From Oenanthe sinensis (Eukaryota > Streptophyta > Magnoliopsida > Apiales > Apiaceae): a stretch of DNA of 64,000 bases. The DNA lies in the NCBI GenBank assembly GCA_028671895.1, contig JAPMAC010000231.1, forward strand, positions 7,590,001-7,654,000, written 5' to 3'. This document shows positions 31,977 through 41,530 of the stretch, in pieces. The first letter of the stretch is position 1. Each line of letters opens with the position of its first letter. A model generated the notes under the pieces. That model was not told the DNA's origin and did not search any database. It worked only from the letters and a program-made list of their open reading frames with translations. The position numbers and the translations under genes were made by a program.

Positions 31977-34157
31977 CTATGCCAATCCAAGATTATTTAT
32001 CTTGTCAATCATCTGATTTTGGACGGCAATCAGGTTCTCCATGAACTGAGCTCCAACCTCCAACCTTCCAGAGTGAGAAGAGACAGCAGCAGTAACACCA
32101 GCAACTCCAGCCTCCAAAGCCTCCACTTTCTTCACTAAATCCTGCAATTTGGGGGACGGTGTTTGGCTTGGGTTAGACTGTTTACTCTCGTCGGGTTCTG
32201 TTTCACTCAAGATCCCTAAAAAGAAGGGATCTACTCTCCCTGTCTCTCCCTCGTGTTTAGAGCCTAACAGTACTAGAGCCTCATCCACTAATCGCTGGGG
32301 ACTAGCGGTGAGTTGGTCGGCGATATCGGTCAGTGAAACTGAGCCTTTAAGCGCTGTGTCTACGACGGGAGATGACGTTATGACCATGTCATCCCCTTGT
32401 TCACTTAGAACCTTTTCTGGTTCGCTGGGCTGTTCTGGAGGCGTAGACCCACCAGTCACCAGATGTCGTTGCTCTGCAAGCAACTTATTTTCTGATTTAG
32501 ATGAGGAAGCGTCATCCGTACTGGATTCGACAGACTCTTCCTCATTAAAACTGCCTGAGATACTAGTATCAGAAGTGCTAGTCTCAGTTTGCCATTCCCC
32601 TTCCGAGAAATTGCTCAAAGAGCCCTGAGCGGACAACTCAGGGAAGGTAGGGCCAGCTCCTATTGGCTGTTGAGTTGGACCCCCTTCTTGACTCTCACCA
32701 ACATGCCTAGGCGAGTGCGAATGTGTTGAAATGATTTGGAGAGGAGAGCCACCAGCGTGAGGTGTGATGGCTGTGAGAGGTGAACTAGCCTTAACAGGTT
32801 GTGCAGTTGCCACTGGGTTTGAATCCACCTTTTGCTTCTTTGAAGGTGGCAGAGCTGCTGAAGTGACTACTCTCTCAACTCCTACACTCCCTCCACTTGA
32901 TTCACTCGACTCAGATAAGCTTGCCTTCCTTTTATCACCAGTTTTAGGGCTGGCTGAACGTTTATGAACAGAAGGGCTTGCAGCCTGGGATAGAGCCTGG
33001 GGGTTTTCAGGCCCACGGCTGTAGAAAACAGGTTGAATTGATGATTGATCAAGATTAGCAAGAATAGGTACCTGACTAAGAAGATCGTCATCCTTGTCAG
33101 CTCCAGCTTCTGCAACATTTGCCTCGGCCATATCAACATCCATTCTTGCTTGTTCCAAAGTTCTAGGCACTGGATCTCCACCTTCAGCTTCGTTACCGCT
33201 ACTCTCAGCTTCTACTGCAGTAAACTGAGAAGCATGCCTCCTAGCATACTCATCTTGCAGATCCTGGAAGTACGGAGTCAGGCGCAACTCAAAAAGTCTT
33301 GACTTTTGCTGGGTTTCCATGGTGGAGATACTCTTTAGAGTCATATCAAAACATGCCATCCTTTCAGAGCCTTGAAATATTCTTCTGTGTTCCTCTGAAA
33401 GGACGTCATCCAGAACCATCTGAAGAAATCTTGGCATCCAGCATTTGACTGGACCATCTTCTGGATTCCTTGAGGCATTTTTCTCCAATGCCCACCTCTC
33501 ATGTAACTGAATCAACAGATGTTTGCCCACATTCACTCTCCTGTTGTTTGCCACTCCATATAGTATTACCCGGCAGCTGTTGTTCATTGGCCTGTAGTCT
33601 TTGTCTTTTGGGAACATGCAGCGCTGAATGGCCTGAACTACATAATCCCACTCAGCTGGTAGCATACCGGTGTTAACCTTTGTTACCTTGATAGGACCCG
33701 TGGGAGGGCGACAACCTATCTCCGTGAATAATTGCAACATATCCTCCATAGTGGGTTCCGGAGCATAATCTTCTGTAGGAAGCCCGAGTAACTCATTGAA
33801 CTTCCGCAGACTGATTTCATATTTGACACCACCAATAGTAAAGGATAGTCCTGTTGGATTGGCTTTTCCACCCTGAATCTCTAGTGTAGAGTAAGCAGCT
33901 TGAAGGGCTTCGACATTCAGGATGGGAGAGGCGGTTAACGCGTGACTTATGATTGATGTGTTGTTGAGGGATTCAATCCAGAACTGATAGTGAATAAATC
34001 TACCAGTTGCTCGATCAGCAGAGAGATTAACAAAGTTGGTCTTGGGAATTGTGAAATTTGGGTTTGCCATTTTAAATTTGTGTTTGAGAAAAGAAATGTT
34101 CTGAAATGGTTTGGCAATGGAAATTTTTAGAGAACAAGTTCTAAATTTAAACAACAA
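31977..34157 (-). CDS. Element B ORF3, N-terminal half
   Basis: Open for 726 codons. The likely start is the second ATG at 34070 (MANPNFTIPK), since the first 29 residues are not compositionally like the rest. The N-terminal 200 residues form a globular domain (RFIHYQFWIESLNNTSI, SFTIGGVKYEISLRKFNELL, NSCRVILYGVANNRRVNVG, WMPRFLQMVLDDVL) that resembles the domain databases call putative plant transposon protein, often found next to copia pol. This resemblance is from memory. Then follows a long S/P/E/T-rich disordered stretch and a coiled coil near the end (LQDLVKKVEALEAGVAGV). It stops at UAG 31977-31979 with the same frame open beyond. It lies about 1 kb downstream of pol, so it is not a simple pol readthrough product; a spliced RNA is possible. 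Confidence 0.8.
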   Translation of the reverse strand: MLFKFRTCSLKISIAKPFQNISFLKHKFKMANPNFTIPKTNFVNLSADRATGRFIHYQFWIESLNNTSIISHALTASPILNVEALQAAYSTLEIQGGKANPTGLSFTIGGVKYEISLRKFNELLGLPTEDYAPEPTMEDMLQLFTEIGCRPPTGPIKVTKVNTGMLPAEWDYVVQAIQRCMFPKDKDYRPMNNSCRVILYGVANNRRVNVGKHLLIQLHERWALEKNASRNPEDGPVKCWMPRFLQMVLDDVLSEEHRRIFQGSERMACFDMTLKSISTMETQQKSRLFELRLTPYFQDLQDEYARRHASQFTAVEAESSGNEAEGGDPVPRTLEQARMDVDMAEANVAEAGADKDDDLLSQVPILANLDQSSIQPVFYSRGPENPQALSQAASPSVHKRSASPKTGDKRKASLSESSESSGGSVGVERVVTSAALPPSKKQKVDSNPVATAQPVKASSPLTAITPHAGGSPLQIISTHSHSPRHVGESQEGGPTQQPIGAGPTFPELSAQGSLSNFSEGEWQTETSTSDTSISGSFNEEESVESSTDDASSSKSENKLLAEQRHLVTGGSTPPEQPSEPEKVLSEQGDDMVITSSPVVDTALKGSVSLTDIADQLTASPQRLVDEALVLLGSKHEGETGRVDPFFLGILSETEPDESKQSNPSQTPSPKLQDLVKKVEALEAGVAGVTAAVSSHSGRLEVGAQFMENLIAVQNQMIDKINNLGLA

Positions 34158-35168
34158 AAAAAACGTACACGAACCCCACTAATTACCCCACGTAATTAGT
34201 GACACAAATTAAAACAAATTAACTGCCCACTAATGACCACTTAACTCCCCACTAATGATTGACGGTTGAGTTTTCGAAAATTAAAGTGAACAGCCGTTAC
34301 AAAATAAATTATTTTTCCAGAAAAAAAAACCACAAACACGGCGGTAAAGTTGCACTTTAAGGATTAACCAGTAGTACCCACAACTATTTTGCTCAAGAAC
34401 ACAAAAGTACTTAAGAATAAGAAAGCACGAAACAAAAACCAAACTCACTCGAATGAAGAAGAAAACTAAAGAACTAATTGCAAGAACAGTAATAACGATA
34501 AAAACAACGCAAGAAGTTCAACAGTTTTAAACAAAATTTTAGCAGAGTTTCGTTTTAGTTATTGATGCTTTTAAGTAACAGTTAGTGATTTTTGTTTAAG
34601 AAAATCACAAGAAAACTTGATGTAATGTATGTATACGCGAGTGTATATGAAGAGCTTAAGCTTTTGGAGAGAAAGAAAGTTAATGTAAATAATGAACAGC
34701 CTTTTTAATGCTATAATATATACCTGCACGCCTAAAAAAAATGACTGAAAAGACACGTCACATCTCGATCTCGAGATCCGCATCTCGATCCTCATCTAGA
34801 TGTCGATCTCGATCCGCATCTCGATCTACATCTCGATGTCGATCTGGATGTCGATCTCGATCCGCATCTCGATCTACATCTCGATGTCGATCTGGATGTC
34901 GATCTCGATCCGCATCTCGATCTACATCTCGATGTCGATCTTGATGTGGATAGATCGAGATTTGCCATAGAAAATTTCTCATTACTTCATTTAGACACTA
35001 ACCATAATGATATACAGATCAACACCAGATTAATGTCATGAAACTTTCTAACTCCTTATGATATGCAACACATACATTTATGAAGTTAAGTACACATTAT
35101 TAATTATGAATATTCATGAATAACAATAATATGTACACAAACTGAATTATAACAGATAGGTAGCAAAA
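34158..35168 (-). other. Element B pol-ORF3 spacer
   Basis: About 1 kb without a gene. The ORF3-proximal half is AT-rich; the middle holds the 48-bp repeat array (34760-34970); the pol-proximal 200 bases are AT-rich. A spliced ORF3 message would need an acceptor here; the pyrimidine/AG candidates are not distinctive enough to name one. Confidence 0.6.
34760..34970. repeat. 48-bp tandem array in pol-ORF3 spacer of B
   Basis: Three near-perfect 48-bp units at 34799-34846, 34847-34894 and 34895-34942, each built from four 12-mers of the form GATNNNNATCT(C/G), with degenerate copies on the left. It shares TCTCGATC and the end block ATCGAGATTTGCC with the LTR array of the same element. The serine-arginine open frame it produces on the plus strand is a by-product of the repeat. 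Confidence 0.9.
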
Positions 35169-38100
35169 CTAACAGGTGTTAAGCATCCCTAATTCACCAA
35201 CCAATCTAGAAAATGTTGATTCGTCTAGGGGTTTAGTGAATATATCTGCTATTTGACGTTCAGTAGACACAAAATGCAACTCTACAGTTCCATTTTCTAC
35301 ATGTTCTCTAATAAAATGATACCTGATGTCAATGTGCTTGGTCCTTGAGTGATCCACAGGATTGTTGGTCATTGCAATAGCACTTGTGTTGTCACACATG
35401 ATAGGAATCTTAGATACTTCCACACCGTAGTCCTTGAGTTGGTTCTTCATCCACAGTATCTGGGCCACACAGCTTCCAGCAGCAATATATTCTGCTTCAG
35501 CTGTCGAGGTAGATACTGTGTGTTGTTTCTTGCTTTGCCAAGACACCAACCTTCTTCCAAGGAACTGACAGCTTCCTGAAGTACTCTTCCTATCTATTCT
35601 ACAACCTGCGTAATCTGAATCCGAATAGCCAACAAGATTAAACCCTGTATCTCTTGGGTACCAAATCCCGAGATTTGATGTTCCCTTGAGATACCTAAAA
35701 ATGCGCTTTACGGCTATGAGATGTGACTCTCTAGGATCCGCTTGGAACCTTGCACATAAGCATGTAGAAAACATAATATCAGGTCTGCTAGCAGTTAAAT
35801 ACAAAAGTGAGCCGATCATACCTCGATAGCTTGAGATGTCTACAGGTTTACCCGATTTGTCCTCGTCAAGTTTCGTGGCTGTTGCCATAGGAGTCTTTGC
35901 TTGTGATACATCTTGGAGACCATACTTCTTCAATAGATCATGAATGTACTTGGTCTGGCAGATAAATATCCCGTCCTTCTTCTGACTAACTTGAATGCCC
36001 AGAAAGAACGTCAGCTCTCCCATCATGCTCATCTCATACCTTGATTGCATTAACTTAGCGAATTTAGCACACAGCTTCTCATTTGCAGACCCAAAGATAA
36101 TGTCATCCACATATACTTGCACCATTATTAGATCATCTTTGCATTTCTTGTAGAAAAGCGTCTTGTCGATTACTCCTCTTGTAAAACCACTTTCTAGTAA
36201 GAAGTCTAACAGAGTTTCATACCACTTCCGCGGAGACTGCTTAAGGCCATATACTGATTTGAAGAGTCGATAAACATAATCACAATATTTGATATCGATA
36301 AACCCGGGAGGTTGCTCGACATACACCTCTTCATCCAGTTCACCGTTTAAGAATGCACTCTTGACATCCATTTGATAGACTTTAAAATCATGATGTGCTG
36401 CGAATGCCAAGAACATCCTTACTGCCTCTAGCCTTGCTACTGGTGCATAGGTTTCATCATAATCAATTCCTTCTCTTTGAGTATAACCCTTAGCAACCAG
36501 GCGAGCTTTATTTCGTGTTACACGTCCGTCTTCATCCAGCTTGTTCCTGAATACCCATTTTGTCCCAACAACAGATCTATTCTTTGGTCTGGGTACCAGC
36601 TTCCACACCTTCTGCCTTTCAAACTGATTGAGTTCCTCTTGCATAGCAATCACCCAATCAGCGTCATCTAGAGCTTCTTCCACCACTTTAGGTTCCATCT
36701 GAGAAAGGAACACTGAATATAGACATTCATTCTCAGTGGCAATTTCAGCTCTAGCTTTTCCTCTAGTAGTCACTCCGGCTTCTGGATCACCAATAATTAG
36801 CTCGAACGGATGGTCCTTGTTCCAAGTGCGATCCCTAGCAAATGTTCTTGATGATTCAGCTTGATCTTGTAAGTGAAGGTGACTTAGTCTAGAAGCACTT
36901 TCACTAGCTTCTCTTGAGCTAGTACTAGCTCCCCCTGAGTGAGCTGCTCCCCCTGAGTGCATACTGACTCCCCCTGAGTTAGTACCAGGTCTGACGGAAG
37001 GTGATCCCTCAGTTCTAGGGTTTTGAATTTGCGAAACACTAGACTCTTGATTAATTTCATTATTTATAGTTGGATCACTACCCTGCACTACTGACTCAGG
37101 AACTGTATCCACTTCATCAACATCCATATTTTCAAATCTTAGGGAAGTGGGCTCACTATCTTCTTTTTGTATAGAAGGGAGCTTTGAGTCGTCGAATGTG
37201 ACATTAAGGCTTTCAACCACCTTGCGATCATTAAGCACAAACACCCTGTACGCTGCTACTACTTCAAGAGAATATCCAATGAAAAACCCTTCATCTGCTT
37301 TGGCATCAAACTTTCCAAGTTGTGCATTGTCTTTTAACACAAAGCATTTGGCACCAAATACGTGAAAGTACTTGATAGATGGTTTTCGTTTATTCATCAT
37401 GTAATACGGCGTCTCATTATGGTCCTTTATAATCAGGGTTCTGTTCTGTGTATAACAAGCCATGTTAACTGCTTCAGCCCAAAAATATAAAGGAAGTTTT
37501 GACTCATACAGCATTGTCCTAGCTGCTTCAACCAGTGTCCTGTTCTTCCTTTCTACCACCCCATTTTGCTGTGGTGTTCTCGGTGCTGAATACTGTCGTC
37601 TGATCCCTTTAGATATGCAGAAATCCATTAACACTGAGTTCTTGAATTCTGTCCCATTGTCGGATCGGATAGTCTTCACAGTCAGACTTGCTACGTTTTC
37701 AATTACCAGTACATGTCTAATGATCTCATGTGGCACTTCATCTTTCGATGTCACAAACTTCACCCATGTGTATTTGGAAAAGTCATCGACAATTACCAGC
37801 GCATATCTTTTCCTTGACATTGACATAACATTAACAGGTCCAAACAAATCCATGTGAAGGAGTTGTAGGGGCTCGGTAATGCTATTCACTTGTTTATCCT
37901 TATGCGAGGCTCTTTTTGATTTTCCCATCTCACATGCTTCGCAGAGTCCATCTGGAGTGAACTCCATCTGCGGCAGCCCTCTCACCAATTCTCTTCTTAC
38001 GAGATTATTCATTGCTTTAAAGTTCAGGTGAGATAATCTTTTATGCCATAGCCAACTTTCATCAGCAGAAGCCTTGCTGTAGAAACACGTGACTTCAGAC

Positions 38101-38513
38101 TGATCAGCAGAATTCATGTCAGCTATGAACAAATTTGACTTCCTTACTCCTTTGAGAGCAAGGCTTCCATCCTTTTTGCTTCGAATCGAACAATCATGCT
38201 TCCCAAAGTTGACGTCAAAACCCCTGTCGGTGAACTGACTAATGCTGAGAAGATTATGTCGCAATCCTTCCACAAAAGATACATCTTCAATGATAACATT
38301 TCCACAAACGATCTTGCCATATCCCCTGGTGTAACCTTTGCTGTTATCTCCAAAAGTAACCACGGAGCCGGCTCTCAACACCAAATCTGTTAGCAGGGAC
38401 TTATTGCCGGTCATATGCCTCGATGCTCCACTGTCCAGCACCCATATGACTTTACCCTTTTCCTGTACACTGCCCTGCAAATCCAGAAAGGTTAGGTGTT
38501 CTTCGGAACCCAA
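35169..38513 (-). CDS. Element B pol polyprotein (protease, integrase, RT, RNase H)
   Basis: 1114 codons, apparently intact. Protease VLDSGASRHMTG at about residues 25-36. GAG-pre-integrase SWLWHKRLSHLNF near 153 and CEACEMGK. Integrase catalytic residues in LLHMDLFGPV (about 221), IRSDNGTEF (about 284) and NGVVERKNRT (about 321). A serine-rich linker at about 490-560. RT with RNKARLVAKGYTQ and the catalytic YVDDIIFGS near 803. RNase H GYSDSDYAG near 966 and STSTAEAEYIA near 1004. The end is ADIFTKPLDE...GMLNTC. The frame is -1 relative to gag and overlaps its end; the annotated first codon is TTG, so expression as a gag-pol fusion by frameshifting is likely. It makes and integrates the DNA copy of the element in virus-like particles and the nucleus. 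Confidence 0.95.
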   Translation of the reverse strand: MGSEEHLTFLDLQGSVQEKGKVIWVLDSGASRHMTGNKSLLTDLVLRAGSVVTFGDNSKGYTRGYGKIVCGNVIIEDVSFVEGLRHNLLSISQFTDRGFDVNFGKHDCSIRSKKDGSLALKGVRKSNLFIADMNSADQSEVTCFYSKASADESWLWHKRLSHLNFKAMNNLVRRELVRGLPQMEFTPDGLCEACEMGKSKRASHKDKQVNSITEPLQLLHMDLFGPVNVMSMSRKRYALVIVDDFSKYTWVKFVTSKDEVPHEIIRHVLVIENVASLTVKTIRSDNGTEFKNSVLMDFCISKGIRRQYSAPRTPQQNGVVERKNRTLVEAARTMLYESKLPLYFWAEAVNMACYTQNRTLIIKDHNETPYYMMNKRKPSIKYFHVFGAKCFVLKDNAQLGKFDAKADEGFFIGYSLEVVAAYRVFVLNDRKVVESLNVTFDDSKLPSIQKEDSEPTSLRFENMDVDEVDTVPESVVQGSDPTINNEINQESSVSQIQNPRTEGSPSVRPGTNSGGVSMHSGGAAHSGGASTSSREASESASRLSHLHLQDQAESSRTFARDRTWNKDHPFELIIGDPEAGVTTRGKARAEIATENECLYSVFLSQMEPKVVEEALDDADWVIAMQEELNQFERQKVWKLVPRPKNRSVVGTKWVFRNKLDEDGRVTRNKARLVAKGYTQREGIDYDETYAPVARLEAVRMFLAFAAHHDFKVYQMDVKSAFLNGELDEEVYVEQPPGFIDIKYCDYVYRLFKSVYGLKQSPRKWYETLLDFLLESGFTRGVIDKTLFYKKCKDDLIMVQVYVDDIIFGSANEKLCAKFAKLMQSRYEMSMMGELTFFLGIQVSQKKDGIFICQTKYIHDLLKKYGLQDVSQAKTPMATATKLDEDKSGKPVDISSYRGMIGSLLYLTASRPDIMFSTCLCARFQADPRESHLIAVKRIFRYLKGTSNLGIWYPRDTGFNLVGYSDSDYAGCRIDRKSTSGSCQFLGRRLVSWQSKKQHTVSTSTAEAEYIAAGSCVAQILWMKNQLKDYGVEVSKIPIMCDNTSAIAMTNNPVDHSRTKHIDIRYHFIREHVENGTVELHFVSTERQIADIFTKPLDESTFSRLVGELGMLNTC

Positions 38514-41032
38514 TGATGTTTGGGCCCGGCATCAATAATTTCCTTTTTCTTTTCAGATACAGAAGGCTTTGCCTTGTTGCCATCAGGGGCATTCATCTTG
38601 ACTTTGTCTTTTCCCTTGTCAACCTTGACTGGTTTGTCAGGTTTGGAAGTAGACTGGTCACTCCTAACTTTAGGAGGACTTGAAGTCTTAGTTTTTGACC
38701 CCACATGCTTTTTCTTACCACTACTAGATGTATGTTCAACAGATGCACTAGCAGTATTCATTAAATTAAAATAAGCATGCATGATGTTTACAGCACATGG
38801 CATACAATTAGGATTATTGCATTTAGCATGATTTGCATGCATGTTAGGCAAAGCAGTAGTTGCAGGCATGGTATTACAACCAACAGATTTTTCTTCCTCT
38901 ACATAGAACGGGCAATAGTAAGACAAATGATCAGTTTGATTACAAATATAGCATGCCTTTCTAGCTCGTGTAGATGTAGATACAGATGCAGGTTCAGTTT
39001 TAACTGCCTTTACAGGTGCTTTCATTTGGTCTGACCCTGCTACCCATTGTTTATATGACACCGTCTTAGCCTCCTTGGTTCCTACACCTCTCTTAGCATA
39101 AGCAATCTTACTAGCTCTTTTAGAAGTTGTAGGTTCTACTACTTTTTCTTCTGAATCTCTTTCAATTTTAATCTCATGTTCAATTTCAGTAGCAACAGGA
39201 TCTATGGTCCTAGGCTCAAAATGCTTAAAGATAGGTTTTCTAACATCCATTAAAACCTCAGGCACATTTTCTTTGACTAACACTGGCTCTAACAACTCAG
39301 CAGCCCTATTTTTCTTTTTCTGTGTGTAGTCAAGTCCTATGTTTACTTTTTCATTTTTGCTCTTGCCTGCCAGTTTCATGTACATGTCCCTTTCTACGAA
39401 AACTTTATTAGCGGCTTCTTCAAAAGATTTACATGTTACTTTAAGCTCAGCTAATTCATTTTTAAGTTCTTCGTTAAGGTCTTCCCCAATCTTAAGCTTG
39501 TGTTCTAAAACATCTACCTGATTCATTAACTGCATTTCCTTACTTTCTCCTGATTCTAATTCCTCTACCCTGGCCTCGAGAAGTCTATTCTTAAGGGAGA
39601 GTTTAGCATTTTCCTCATTAACAGCAATTAGATTAAGTTGGAGATTGTACATATCTTTAGTCATGGCAGCTAATTCATTTTGGTACTCAGGAATAGACAT
39701 TTCATTTACGGTTAGAATTGGTACCTCTGATTGTTCTGAAGATTTTGCCATTAAAGCGAAGTTGCATAGCTCCTGATCTTCATCTTCATCAGACTCGTCC
39801 CAACCCTTCCCTTCAGTCACAACATACGCCCGGCTTCCCTTCTGTTGCTTGCTAACCAAGGCATCATATTTCTTTTTCAAATCAGCATAGGATTCCTTGG
39901 GATGAACGTACTTGGGCTTCTTGCACTCTGTTGCGAAGTGCCCCAATTCATTGCAGTTGTAGCATCTGAACTTGTTCTTGTCTACCAGGTTAGGTCTGTA
40001 GCCACTACCAGATGTGCTACTCCGACCGCTGTAATTTCCACTACCACTTACACTACTGCCTCTCCTGCCTCTTCGGCTGAAAGAACTACCAAAGCGTCCT
40101 TTACCACTTCTTTGCTTCCTGAAGCTGATATGAGCAAATTCTCGAGCAATACAAGCATATGACTTGTCTTCTAATTTGTCCAGCTCTTCAAGGGTATAGT
40201 ATTCATCCTCACTTTCTTCGGATGGATCTTCAATGTCTAATACCACCCTTTCAGGATTAGCATTTTTCAATGAGACAGCTGCAAGTGCCTTTACAGCAGT
40301 TTCTTCAGCTACAAGTCCAGACTCACTTACCGCTTTGTTTTCTCCACTATTGTAGGATCTTCTTCTGTCATTTTGTTCCTGCTCCAGCTCGTAGGTCTTC
40401 AAAACACCATACAGCTTTTCGAGAGAAGTGTTTTTCAAATCTCTTGACTCTCGAATGGCAGTGATCCTGTGTTCCAGATGTTTAGGCAAATTCAAGAGAA
40501 ACTTGATATTTGAATCTGCTAGTGGATAGACTTTATCTCTTATACTCAGCTCGATAAGCAATTTACTGTACCGTTTGTAAACATCTGCTACGCTTTCTCC
40601 TCGTTCGCATCTGAACGATTCATATTCAGATATCAGAATGCGTTTGTGATTATCTCTAACTTCCTCGGTCCCCTCCATCACCACAGCCAGTTTATCCCAC
40701 ATGGCTTTAGCTGTTTTTAATCCCTTTATTTGAACATAGTACTCTGAGTTTAGGGATTCAATTATGACGTTGCGTAACGACGCATCCATACCAACCAATT
40801 CTTTATCTGCGTCTGAAAACTCCATTTCCTCTTTAGGAACAGACCGGGATGGAATTAGTATCCCTCCTTCCATTCGCTCTGGCTCAATTCTCATGGGTAT
40901 GTATGGACCGTTTTCCAATATTCTCAAGTATACCTTGTTTATTGATTCAAGGTAAGCTTTCATCCTTCCGGTCCATTCGTCATAATGTTGTGCATCAAAC
41001 GGAGGTATCTTAAATCTGTGTGCGGCGGCCAT
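38492..41032 (-). CDS. Element B gag (capsid/nucleocapsid)
   Basis: 846 codons, ATG at 41032 (MAAAHRFKIPPFDAQHYDEW), intact. The capsid-type region at residues 1-230 contains AMWDKLAVVMEGTEEVRDNHK and YKRYSKLLIELS, the copia gag family core. An R/G/S-rich stretch leads to the zinc knuckle CYNCNELGHFATEC at about 355-370. A long coiled coil spans about 440-560. A second cysteine/histidine knuckle CYICNQTDHLSYYC lies near 692, and a basic K/P/S tail follows. The two separated knuckles and great length fit Sirevirus gag. It assembles the particle that packages element RNA. It overlaps pol by 22 bases of annotated ORF (about 45 bases of shared open frame). Confidence 0.95.
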   Translation of the reverse strand: MAAAHRFKIPPFDAQHYDEWTGRMKAYLESINKVYLRILENGPYIPMRIEPERMEGGILIPSRSVPKEEMEFSDADKELVGMDASLRNVIIESLNSEYYVQIKGLKTAKAMWDKLAVVMEGTEEVRDNHKRILISEYESFRCERGESVADVYKRYSKLLIELSIRDKVYPLADSNIKFLLNLPKHLEHRITAIRESRDLKNTSLEKLYGVLKTYELEQEQNDRRRSYNSGENKAVSESGLVAEETAVKALAAVSLKNANPERVVLDIEDPSEESEDEYYTLEELDKLEDKSYACIAREFAHISFRKQRSGKGRFGSSFSRRGRRGSSVSGSGNYSGRSSTSGSGYRPNLVDKNKFRCYNCNELGHFATECKKPKYVHPKESYADLKKKYDALVSKQQKGSRAYVVTEGKGWDESDEDEDQELCNFALMAKSSEQSEVPILTVNEMSIPEYQNELAAMTKDMYNLQLNLIAVNEENAKLSLKNRLLEARVEELESGESKEMQLMNQVDVLEHKLKIGEDLNEELKNELAELKVTCKSFEEAANKVFVERDMYMKLAGKSKNEKVNIGLDYTQKKKNRAAELLEPVLVKENVPEVLMDVRKPIFKHFEPRTIDPVATEIEHEIKIERDSEEKVVEPTTSKRASKIAYAKRGVGTKEAKTVSYKQWVAGSDQMKAPVKAVKTEPASVSTSTRARKACYICNQTDHLSYYCPFYVEEEKSVGCNTMPATTALPNMHANHAKCNNPNCMPCAVNIMHAYFNLMNTASASVEHTSSSGKKKHVGSKTKTSSPPKVRSDQSTSKPDKPVKVDKGKDKVKMNAPDGNKAKPSVSEKKKEIIDAGPKHHWVPKNT

Positions 41033-41516
41033 TTTAATAAAGTTTAAAATTAAGATAATACACTTTTCAAATTACAATAACTTGTATTTACTTGAAAAAT
41101 TAATTATCTCACTTTAAATGTCCAACAATTAATATCCAATGGATTCTGCACTTAAGATTCAAGCAAGTTAGTTTTAATCACAGGAACAGTAGCAGGGTCC
41201 ACAATTTTTCAAGTCCAAACAAAAAGGTGTCCACTTTCTAGTTGACAGAAGTTCGAAATTGTCCTTTTTGTTTAGCCAATCAGTTGATTCCAGTTTTGAC
41301 CACAAGAAAATCCACAAAGCTCTAAAGTACAGTATTTTGGAATTTTGTACAAGTATTCCTTACACCATGACTCAGAACTTTTTAGATCTACGATTTTTTT
41401 CAAGAAGAAACAAATAAAAACTTTCGGCACAAACTTCAAGGAAAAATTAGATCTGGGATTTTCAAGAACCAACTCAAACAACACAGTAGGATCTCTGTTA
41501 GATGTGTTTAACAGGA
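41033..41516 (-). other. Element B 5' leader
   Basis: About 480 bases between primer site and gag start, AT-rich, with only short open frames. It is the expected site of packaging and dimerisation signals, but none can be recognised by eye. Confidence 0.6.
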
Positions 41517-41528
41517 GCTCTGATACCA
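41517..41528 (-). other. Element B primer-binding site
   Basis: Minus-strand TGGTATCAGAGC, exact complement of the initiator Met tRNA 3' end, two bases inside the 5' LTR. Confidence 0.95.
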
Positions 41529-41530
41529 AT

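Noticed and set aside
32149..32628. Antisense ORFs over B ORF3 and pol (32149-32628, 37462-37857 and similar)
   Set aside because: Shadow frames of long minus-strand coding regions; no independent motif.
29940..34157. ORF3 of B as a true viral envelope gene
   Set aside because: No signal peptide, membrane segment or fusion peptide visible; charged coiled-coil composition. Envelope-like is a positional label only.
34741..34944. Plus-strand open frame encoding an SR-rich peptide
   Set aside because: It is the translation of the 48-bp CGATCT-type tandem array in the B spacer; there is no start context, domain or conservation beyond the repeat.
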